DNA of 6,397 nt from Bacteroidota bacterium (GTDB lineage Bacteria; Bacteroidota; Ignavibacteria; Kapaibacteriales; UBA2268). Positions within the stretch are counted from its first letter, which is position 1, and each line of letters begins with the position of its first letter. Under the pieces are notes generated by a model. That model was not told the origin of the DNA. It saw only the letters and a program-made list of their open reading frames with translations, and made no database searches. The DNA is taken from the NCBI GenBank assembly GCA_017428585.1, contig JAFRQN010000273.1, positions 1 to 6,397 on the forward strand. The letters run 5' to 3'. The position numbers were made by a program, and so were the translations under genes. Positions 1-5,283 of this stretch are shown here, in pieces.

Positions 1-13
1 AATTAATGATGTG

Positions 14-49
14 AATAGTTTCTCTTGCAGAAGAGAAACTATTTTTTTT
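14..49 (+). terminator. Rho-independent terminator T1 (first copy)
   Basis: A perfect 13-bp stem pairs AATAGTTTCTCTT (14-26) with AAGAGAAACTATT (31-43) around the loop GCAG, followed by an eight-base T tract (42-49). There is no matching T tract on the other strand, so it should act on rightward transcription, probably at the end of a gene outside the window. The stem is A/T-rich with only four G-C pairs, but its length and clean T run make the call strong. It is a near copy of the element at 190-229. Confidence 0.8.
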
Positions 50-84
50 GTAAATGGAAATATGTTTTTTGACAGTTTTTTTTG

Positions 85-92
85 TATATTTG
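85..92 (+). promoter_or_regulatory. Candidate promoter P1, -7 element TATATTTG
   Basis: TATATTTG matches the Bacteroidota -7 consensus TAnnTTTG at every fixed position and sits in the 12-mer GTATATTTGTAA (84-95), which recurs at 288-299. The expected -33 TTTG should lie about 19-21 bases upstream; the nearest candidate, TTTG at 68-71 (also part of TTGACA, 69-74), is only 13 bases away, so the -33 box is weak. Transcription would begin near base 98 and meet the second terminator about 130 bases later. Confidence 0.5.
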
Positions 93-97
93 TAAAA

Positions 98-229
98 GAA
101 TCATTAGTATTATTATTAATTTTTCATAGAATTATATCATATTGATAAAATATGGTATAAATATACTCCTTAAATATGACTAAATTTTAATGTGAATAGT
201 TTCTCTTGCAAAAGAGAAACTATTTTTTT
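98..229 (+). ncRNA. Possible small RNA between P1 and terminator T2
   Basis: This is an inferred transcript unit, not a recognised RNA family. A promoter-like element ends at 92 and a strong hairpin terminator ends at 229, with no open reading frame of useful length between them. The product would be about 130 bases, mostly A/U, with a small hairpin at 138-154 and the terminator stem at its 3' end. It could also be only a spacer between duplicated terminators, or a leader read through into gyrA. Confidence 0.22.
195..229 (+). terminator. Rho-independent terminator T2 (second copy)
   Basis: The same 13-bp stem as the first copy (195-207 with 212-224) is closed here by the GNRA-type tetraloop GCAA and followed by seven T residues (223-229). 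It lies between the two promoter-like elements of this region, so it should stop transcripts begun at the upstream one (85-92) before they reach gyrA, unless read-through is allowed. No gene precedes it within the window, so its target would be either a short untranslated RNA or read-through from further upstream. Confidence 0.78.
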
Positions 230-251
230 ATTAATATTTATTTATTAACAT

Positions 252-277
252 CTATTGATAAACAATAGTTTTTATCA
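252..277. promoter_or_regulatory. Overlapping inverted repeats before P2, possible operator
   Basis: Two inverted repeats share bases. CTATTG and CAATAG (252-257, 263-268) flank ATAAA; TGATAAA and TTTATCA (256-262, 271-277) flank eight bases. They cannot form together as hairpins. They end 12 bases before the -7 element at 289, where a regulator or the sigma factor would contact the promoter. As DNA this could be an operator; as RNA, within read-through from upstream, it could switch between two folds. No known binding-site family is recognised, and AT-rich DNA yields such repeats by chance. Confidence 0.25.
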
Positions 278-288
278 TATATTTTTCG

Positions 289-296
289 TATATTTG
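289..296 (+). promoter_or_regulatory. Candidate gyrA promoter P2, -7 element TATATTTG
   Basis: A second perfect TAnnTTTG match, inside the same 12-mer GTATATTTGTAA (288-299) as P1. It lies downstream of both terminators and 95 bases before the gyrA start codon, so it is the best candidate for the main gyrA(-gyrB) promoter. The start site would fall near 302, giving a leader of about 90 bases. No good TTTG -33 box is present at the usual distance; a T-rich stretch at 269-273 lies at about the same offset as the T-run before P1. Confidence 0.6.
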
Positions 297-311
297 TAAT
301 GATATATTAAA

Positions 312-346
312 TAATAAAATGGTCTTTTTATCAGGTCATTTTATTG
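312..346 (+). promoter_or_regulatory. Hairpin in the gyrA 5' leader
   Basis: AATAAAATG (313-321) pairs perfectly with CATTTTATT (337-345). The stem extends inward through two G-U wobbles, a C-G and a U-A pair (322-325 with 333-336) and outward by one U-G pair (312 with 346), leaving a seven-base loop. It lies entirely inside the leader expected from P2 and ends 45 bases before the gyrA ATG. It has no immediate T run, so it is not a standard terminator; mRNA stability or translational control is possible. No riboswitch or known leader family is recognised. Confidence 0.4.
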
Positions 347-369
347 AAATTTTTGAATATTTTTTATAA
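319..369 (+). CDS. Possible 16-residue leader ORF upstream of gyrA
   Basis: ATG at 319 opens a short frame, MVFLSGHFIEIFEYFL, ending at TAA (367-369), 22 bases before the gyrA start. It begins inside the 5' arm of the leader hairpin, so translating it would melt that hairpin. The peptide is hydrophobic and rich in Phe, with no motif I recognise. ATG and stop codons arise easily in such AT-rich sequence, so this is a weak candidate, recorded because of its overlap with the hairpin. Confidence 0.1.
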   Translation: MVFLSGHFIEIFEYFL

Positions 370-391
370 ATAATTAATATAAAATTTTTAG

Positions 392-2917
392 ATGTTTAAC
401 GACAATAATATTATTCCTGCAGCGCTTGAAAATGAGATGAGTACATCTTATTTAAACTACTCTATGTCTGTTATTGTTGCTCGTGCAATTCCTGATGTAA
501 GAGATGGATTAAAACCAGTACATAGACGTATACTTTATCAAATGCATAATGCAGGCTTCTTTTCTAACAGACCGTATAAAAAATCAGCAAGAATTGTCGG
601 TGATGTACTTGGTAAGTATCATCCACATGGAGATACTTCAGTTTATGATGCATTGGCAAGAATGGCTCAAGAATGGTCTTTAAGATATCCTTTGGTAGAT
701 GGACAAGGTAATTTTGGTTCTATAGATGGTGATTCACCAGCTGCTATGCGTTATACAGAAGCAAGAATGGCGCCGATTACCCACTATATGCTTCAAGACA
801 TCAAGAAGGATACCGTAGATTTCATGCCGAATTTCGATGATGAATTGCTTGAACCTGTTGTTCTGCCAACTGTTCTTCCAACTTTATTATTAAATGGATC
901 AAGCGGTATTGCCGTTGGTATGGCAACTAATCTGCCTCCTCATAATTTATCTGAAATTGTAGATGCTATTGTAGAATATATAAAAAATCCTGATATAACT
1001 ATTAATGATATAATGAAGGTTTTGCCAGGTCCTGATTTCCCAACAGGTGGGATTATATATGGATATTCTGGTGTGCGAGAGGCTTATGAAACAGGCAGAG
1101 GCAAAATTATACTGCGTGCTAAATATCATACAGAAGAAACACAAAAACAAACTAAAATAATAGTTACAGAGATTCCTTATCAAGTAAATAAATCAGAATT
1201 GGTAAAAAGCATTGCCAAGCTCAAAAAAACAACAGACAAGGATAAAGATCCAGAATTGTTTAAAGCATTGAGCATGATATCTGATTTGAGGGATGAATCT
1301 GCAAGGGGTAATATTAGAATAGTTATTGAGCTTAAAAAAGACAGCATTCCTGATATAGTAACCAATCAATTATTGAAGCATACTCAATTACAGGTTACTT
1401 TTGGAGCTAATATGCTTGCTCTTGTAAAAGGCCGTCCAAAGCTTTTAACTTTAAAAGATTTATTAAGATATTTTGTTGAACATCGTGAAGAAGTTATTGT
1501 AAGACGAAGTAAATTTGATTTAGATGTTGCTGAAAAGCGTGTTCATATTTTGGAAGGCTTTATAAAAGCGTTAGACAATTTAGATGAAGTTATTCATATA
1601 ATCAGACATTCTCAAAATAGAGCTGAGGCTTCTATTAGACTGCAGGAAAGATTTGCGTTTTCAAAAGAACAAGCAGAGGCTATACTGGATTTAAGAATGT
1701 ATAGACTTACTAATATGGAACGTGAAAGCATAATAGCAGAAAAGAATGAATTATTAGCTAAAATAGAAAAACTGCGTTTTATAATCAGCAACAAGCAAGA
1801 ACAGTTACGCATTATTGTTGAAGAGTTGTTGGAGATCAAGAAAAAATTTGCTGATGAAAGACGTACAGAAATTGTCTATAATACAGAAGATTTGAATAAT
1901 GAAGACTTCATCGTAAATGAAGAAGTTATTGTTACCATTAGTCATAATGGTTATATAAAACGAATTCCTGCTAATACTTATAGACAACAAAATAAAGGCG
2001 GCAAGGGATTGAAGGGCATAACTACCGCAGAAAATGATTTTGTGGAATATGTCTTTAACGCTTCAACTCATCATCATTTATTATTCTTTACGGATAAGGG
2101 CAAAGTTTACAAAGTCAAGGTATATAATTTGCCTGAAGGCAATAGAAATGCAAAAGGTAGGGCTATTGCAAATGTTATCAATAAAGAGGATGACGAGACC
2201 GTTACAGCTTACTTGTCAACAAAAGAATTTAAGGATGACGAGTATGTTATAATGTGTACTCAGAATGGCGTTATCAAGAAAACGGAATTGTCTTTATTCT
2301 CAAATGTAAGAACAAACGGTATAATAGCTATATCTCTGCATGAAGACGATAAGCTTATATCAGCAAAAATTACAAATGGAAATAATGAAGTTATTTTGGG
2401 AACAAGACAAGGTTTTGCATGTCGTTTCAAGGAAGAAGACGTAAGATCGATGGGACGTACAGCAGCTGGCGTTCGAGGTATTGCTTTAGGCAAGACTGAT
2501 AAAGTTGTTGCTATGGTGATATTAGAAAACAATGATACACAGTTATTAGTTGTATCTGAAAAAGGATTAGGCAAACGAACCAAGATAGAAGAATTCAGAT
2601 TGATAAAACGCGGCGGCAAAGGCGTTATTTCTATGAATATTACAGAAAAGACAGGCAAGGTTGTCAGATTGCTTCCTGTAATGGATGATCAAGATCTTAT
2701 TGTTATAACAACAGGCGGTATTTTGATTAGACAGGATATTTCCAAGATAAGAACTATTGGCAGAAATACACAGGGTGTTAGACTTATTAAATTGGATAAA
2801 GGCGATTTAATAGCGGATATTACAACTATTGCACATGAAGAAAAACAAGAAGAAAATTCAACGATGGAAGTACAATCTCCTACTGATAATTTAGAACAGC
2901 CAGAGTTAGGTGATTAA
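392..2917 (+). CDS. gyrA: DNA gyrase subunit A
   Basis: GyrA is the DNA-cutting and DNA-wrapping subunit of the A2B2 gyrase in the cytoplasm, which adds negative supercoils. The 841 residues compare with 875 in E. coli, and the sequence aligns from the first residues (NYSMSVIVARAIPDVRDGLKPVHRR), which supports this ATG. Active-site residues visible are R120 and catalytic Y121 (E. coli R121, Y122) and the DNA-bending I173 (I174). Domains in order: winged helix about 30-150, tower to about 335, coiled coil to about 490, then the C-terminal DNA-wrapping pinwheel about 500-815. The GyrA box reads QNKGGKG (533-539), with Asn where Arg or Lys is usual; a second box-like IKRGGKG lies at 738-744. A box marks gyrase rather than topoisomerase IV ParC. 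The last 25 or so residues are acidic. The quinolone-contact positions are T82 and D86 (E. coli S83, D87). The gene is intact, has no Shine-Dalgarno, and is followed by gyrB with no terminator between. Confidence 0.98.
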   Translation: MFNDNNIIPAALENEMSTSYLNYSMSVIVARAIPDVRDGLKPVHRRILYQMHNAGFFSNRPYKKSARIVGDVLGKYHPHGDTSVYDALARMAQEWSLRYPLVDGQGNFGSIDGDSPAAMRYTEARMAPITHYMLQDIKKDTVDFMPNFDDELLEPVVLPTVLPTLLLNGSSGIAVGMATNLPPHNLSEIVDAIVEYIKNPDITINDIMKVLPGPDFPTGGIIYGYSGVREAYETGRGKIILRAKYHTEETQKQTKIIVTEIPYQVNKSELVKSIAKLKKTTDKDKDPELFKALSMISDLRDESARGNIRIVIELKKDSIPDIVTNQLLKHTQLQVTFGANMLALVKGRPKLLTLKDLLRYFVEHREEVIVRRSKFDLDVAEKRVHILEGFIKALDNLDEVIHIIRHSQNRAEASIRLQERFAFSKEQAEAILDLRMYRLTNMERESIIAEKNELLAKIEKLRFIISNKQEQLRIIVEELLEIKKKFADERRTEIVYNTEDLNNEDFIVNEEVIVTISHNGYIKRIPANTYRQQNKGGKGLKGITTAENDFVEYVFNASTHHHLLFFTDKGKVYKVKVYNLPEGNRNAKGRAIANVINKEDDETVTAYLSTKEFKDDEYVIMCTQNGVIKKTELSLFSNVRTNGIIAISLHEDDKLISAKITNGNNEVILGTRQGFACRFKEEDVRSMGRTAAGVRGIALGKTDKVVAMVILENNDTQLLVVSEKGLGKRTKIEEFRLIKRGGKGVISMNITEKTGKVVRLLPVMDDQDLIVITTGGILIRQDISKIRTIGRNTQGVRLIKLDKGDLIADITTIAHEEKQEENSTMEVQSPTDNLEQPELGD

Positions 2918-2922
2918 CTTTG
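2915..2922 (+). promoter_or_regulatory. Possible internal promoter element before gyrB
   Basis: TAACTTTG matches the TAnnTTTG -7 consensus and begins on the gyrA stop codon TAA. A start site near 2928 would leave a leader of about 45 bases before the gyrB ATG. Only a poor -33 box is visible (TTTA at 2890-2893, 21 bases upstream). It could give gyrB some expression independent of gyrA, but a chance match is about as likely. No hairpin terminator is seen in the 56-base gap. Confidence 0.28.
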
Positions 2923-2973
2923 ATTTTAGAGTAATTATTTTATTTTAGTAATTGAGAATTAAATAAGTTAAAA

Positions 2974-5091
2974 ATGGAAAATAATAAAATACAAACACAA
3001 AAAGAGTATAACGAAGCCAGTATTCGAGTTCTTGAAGGATTGGAAGCTGTAAGAGAACGTCCGGCAATGTATATAGGTGATACAAGCGAACGAGGCTTGC
3101 ATCATTTGATAAATGAGGTTGTAGACAATTCTATAGATGAAGCTTTGGCTGGTTATTGTACAACTATTATTGTTACACTTCATGCAGATGGTTCTTGTTC
3201 TGTAAAGGATAATGGACGTGGTATTCCAACAGGTGAACATCCTATTGAAAAAAAATCTACTCTTGAAGTAGTTTTGTGTACTTTGCATGCAGGAGGTAAA
3301 TTTGATAATAACAGCTATAAAGTTTCTGGCGGTCTGCATGGCGTTGGTGTATCCTGCGTAAACGCATTGTCTATTGAATTTGAGGCTACTGTTGAACGTG
3401 ATGGACAGATATTCCAACAACACTATTCAGAAGGCAAGCCTTTAGAAAGCGTGCATGTAATAGGCAAAACAAGACATACTGGTACGACTATTAAGTTTAA
3501 GCCTGACAATAAAATTTTTAATACTGTTGAATTTAAATATAAAAAAGTAGCTGATAGATTGAGAGAATTAGCTTTCTTAAATTCTCAAGTTAAGATATTG
3601 CTAAAAGATGAAAGAACTAATACAGAAGAGTGTTTCCATTTTGAAGGCGGATTAAAAGATTTTGTTAATTATATTGATTCAGGCAAAACGCATATAACAA
3701 AGCCAATATCTATAAAAGGCAAAGACGCAAACAGCAATGTTGAAGTTGATATCTGTTTCCAATATAATACAGAATACAAGGATCTTAATTTTGCTTATGC
3801 CAACAATATCCATACAATAGAAGGCGGTACTCATGTCAGCGGCTTTAAGATAGCATTGACTAAGACCTTAAATACTTATATTGAAAAAGAAAATTCTATT
3901 AAGAAAGGCAGTAAAATTGAATTGGTAGGCGACGATTTTAGAGAAGGAATGACTTCTATTATTTCTGTTAAACTTCAGTCTCCACAATTCGAAGGTCAGA
4001 CAAAAACAAAACTTGGCAACAGTGAAATAGAAAATATAGTTAGACAAATAACCAGCAACAAGCTTCAAGAATATTTGGATTTTTATCCAAACGAGGCAAA
4101 AGTTATTATAGATAAAGCTGTAAAAGCTGCTGAAGCGAGACTTGCTTCTAAAAAAGCGCGTGAACTTGTTAGACGCAAGAATGAATTGGAAGGTTCTAAT
4201 CTTCCTGGCAAATTGTCAGATTGTACTTCTAAAAATCCAGCAGAATGTGAATTGTTTATAGTCGAAGGTAATTCTGCGGGTGGTTCTGCTAAACAAGGTC
4301 GAAACAGCCATATTCAAGCTATTTTGCCTTTGCGAGGCAAGATTCTTAATGTACAAAAAGCTCTTGTTTCCAAGATATTGGAAAACGAAGAAATAAAAAC
4401 AATGATTAGCGCTATAGGTGCTGGTTTTTCAACTAAATCATATAATGATGATGAAGACAGTTCTTCAAGACAGAATGGAAAAACAGAAAAAGAATTTGAT
4501 ATAAGCAAAATCAGATATAATAAAATTATCATCATGTCTGATGCCGATGTGGATGGCGCTCATATTCAAACATTGCTTCTTACATTCTTCTTTAATTATA
4601 TGAGGGATTTAATCACAAATGGAAATTTATATATAGCAAGTCCTCCTTTATATAGAGTTTATAATGGCAAGACAAAAACAGAAGAATATGCTTGGACAGA
4701 AGAAGAAAAACAGGAAATTGCAGTAAGAATGGGTGCTTTGGTTGTTGATGATAATGACAGCAGCGCAGATGAAGCTGATGAAGGCGAAGAAATTATAGAA
4801 GAAGGTGAATTGGACGAAGCAGAAAGCGCAGAAGAAGAAATCAAAAAGACAGGCGCTAAAAAGACCAAGAAAGATCATATAAAAATACAACGGTTCAAAG
4901 GTCTTGGTGAAATGAATCCAGAACAGTTATGGAGTACTACTATGGATCCAGAAACACGCAAGTTGAAACAAGTAGTTATTGAAGATGCAATTGAGGCGGA
5001 AATTTTGTTTAATACTTTAATGGGTGATAATGTTTTGCCGCGTAGAGAATTTATTGAACAGAATGCTCAATATGCAGAACTTGATGTATAA
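2974..5091 (+). CDS. gyrB: DNA gyrase subunit B
   Basis: GyrB is the ATPase and TOPRIM subunit of gyrase and partners the GyrA encoded just upstream. In the N-terminal GHKL domain E48, N52, D79 and G83 match E. coli E42, N46, D73 and G77; R142 matches the coumarin-contact R136. The transducer carries Q342 and K344 (Q335, K337). TOPRIM metal residues are E431 and D523/D525/D527 (DADVDG). The tail has QRFKGLGEMNPEQLW (639-653) and ends like E. coli GyrB. At 705 residues it exceeds short-form GyrB (about 630-655). Two inserts account for this: a polar one near 486-506, and an acidic-then-lysine stretch at 592-633 in the place of the roughly 170-residue E. coli insertion. The TOPRIM motif reads EGNSAGG rather than EGDSAGG, giving N433 at the E. 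coli D426 position. The start fits family alignments (VLEGLEAVRERPAMYIGD at 19-36). Probably co-transcribed with gyrA. Confidence 0.98.
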   Translation: MENNKIQTQKEYNEASIRVLEGLEAVRERPAMYIGDTSERGLHHLINEVVDNSIDEALAGYCTTIIVTLHADGSCSVKDNGRGIPTGEHPIEKKSTLEVVLCTLHAGGKFDNNSYKVSGGLHGVGVSCVNALSIEFEATVERDGQIFQQHYSEGKPLESVHVIGKTRHTGTTIKFKPDNKIFNTVEFKYKKVADRLRELAFLNSQVKILLKDERTNTEECFHFEGGLKDFVNYIDSGKTHITKPISIKGKDANSNVEVDICFQYNTEYKDLNFAYANNIHTIEGGTHVSGFKIALTKTLNTYIEKENSIKKGSKIELVGDDFREGMTSIISVKLQSPQFEGQTKTKLGNSEIENIVRQITSNKLQEYLDFYPNEAKVIIDKAVKAAEARLASKKARELVRRKNELEGSNLPGKLSDCTSKNPAECELFIVEGNSAGGSAKQGRNSHIQAILPLRGKILNVQKALVSKILENEEIKTMISAIGAGFSTKSYNDDEDSSSRQNGKTEKEFDISKIRYNKIIIMSDADVDGAHIQTLLLTFFFNYMRDLITNGNLYIASPPLYRVYNGKTKTEEYAWTEEEKQEIAVRMGALVVDDNDSSADEADEGEEIIEEGELDEAESAEEEIKKTGAKKTKKDHIKIQRFKGLGEMNPEQLWSTTMDPETRKLKQVVIEDAIEAEILFNTLMGDNVLPRREFIEQNAQYAELDV

Positions 5092-5132
5092 TTTTATCCT
5101 GTTTGTTATATAAATGTAAAGACAGAAAGCAT

Positions 5133-5178
5133 AAAAAGATTGTTATATATTTTAATTTAAGATATAGCAATCTTTTTT
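5133..5178 (+). terminator. Rho-independent terminator after gyrB
   Basis: A 16-bp stem (5133-5148 with 5162-5177) contains one T-G wobble and encloses a 13-base loop. The core GATTG pairs with CAATC, and a run of six T residues (5173-5178) forms the 3' side. The five A residues at 5133-5137 give a short T run on the opposite strand, so some two-way activity is possible. It sits 42 bases after the gyrB stop and should end the gyrA-gyrB transcript, separating it from the U32 gene. Confidence 0.8.
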
Positions 5179-5190
5179 CATAATAGATAT

Positions 5191-5198
5191 TATATTTA
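5191..5198 (+). promoter_or_regulatory. Weak promoter-like element for the U32 gene
   Basis: TATATTTA matches TAnnTTTG at all but the last base and is the best candidate between the gyrB terminator and the next start codon. The start site would be near 5204, giving a leader of about 80 bases. No -33 TTTG is seen at the expected distance. Because a terminator precedes the U32 gene, some promoter should exist in this gap, but this particular site is uncertain. Confidence 0.22.
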
Positions 5199-5226
5199 TT
5201 CTAAAAATAATTAATTTTTTTTAGAA
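5199..5226 (+). promoter_or_regulatory. Small A/T hairpin in the U32 leader
   Basis: TTCTAAAAA (5199-5207) pairs with TTTTTAGAA (5218-5226) around a ten-base A/T loop. It overlaps the likely start of the U32 transcript. The stem has one C-G pair only, and there is no T run after it, so it is unlikely to be a terminator. It may be an operator-like palindrome or simply chance in AT-rich sequence. Confidence 0.2.
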
Positions 5227-5283
5227 ATTCAAAGTAATAAACAAGTAATAAAATCGATTATAATAAAATAATTATAAGAATAT

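Larger units (their letters stand above)
9..229 (+). repeat. Direct repeat pair, 40 bases each, 181 bases apart
   Basis: Bases 9-48 and 190-229 match at 39 of 40 positions; the single difference is G30 versus A211 in the hairpin loop. The repeat covers the short lead-in TGTG, the whole hairpin and the first seven T residues, and the similarity stops sharply at both ends. The 141 bases between the copies contain a promoter-like element. The near identity in non-coding, AT-rich DNA suggests a recent local duplication, a genome-wide palindromic repeat family, or gene conversion between the copies. Confidence 0.9.
1..391. other. Non-coding region upstream of gyrA
   Basis: No credible protein gene lies in this stretch. 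The sequence is very AT-rich, and its content is regulatory: two near-identical hairpin terminators, two TATATTTG promoter elements sharing a 12-base core, inverted repeats before the second promoter, and a hairpin close to the gyrA start. The gene that the first terminator would serve ends before the left edge of the window, so its identity and strand are unknown. The remaining bases, roughly 99-189 and 230-250, are plain AT-rich spacer apart from a small 6-bp hairpin at 138-154 (CATATT, loop GATAA, AATATG). Confidence 0.85.

Noticed and set aside
2..145. Stretch free of stop codons through the first terminator (frame starting at base 2)
   Set aside because: It reads through the hairpin and T runs as low-complexity Phe, Leu and Asn codons with no conserved pattern; it is not coding.
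176..190. Four-codon frame MTKF before the second terminator
   Set aside because: Too short to judge, no ribosome-binding signal, and expected by chance in AT-rich sequence.
9..229. Two repeats as a minimal CRISPR array or insertion-sequence ends
   Set aside because: There are only two units, 141 bases apart, each a perfect hairpin with a T run, and no transposase or cas gene. The copies are in the same orientation, unlike the terminal inverted repeats of an insertion sequence. Terminators explain the structure better.
301..391. Riboswitch in the gyrA leader
   Set aside because: One simple hairpin is present, but none of the conserved cores of known riboswitch classes is visible, and gyrase genes are not usual targets.
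2260..2658. Long minus-strand open frame opposite gyrA (also 2968-3423 opposite gyrB)
   Set aside because: Both lie fully inside well-conserved gyrase genes on the other strand and show no recognisable domain; they are reading-frame shadows.
4737..4880. Acidic then lysine-rich stretch of GyrB as a frameshift artefact
   Set aside because: The frame is continuous, the conserved tail resumes in the same frame, and the codons used resemble the rest of gyrB. Two compensating shifts would not be expected to give such a regular Glu/Asp pattern.
392..5091. The pair as topoisomerase IV (parC/parE) instead of gyrase
   Set aside because: A GyrA box and full wrapping domain are present, and the GyrB tail closely matches gyrase. 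These are gyrase features.
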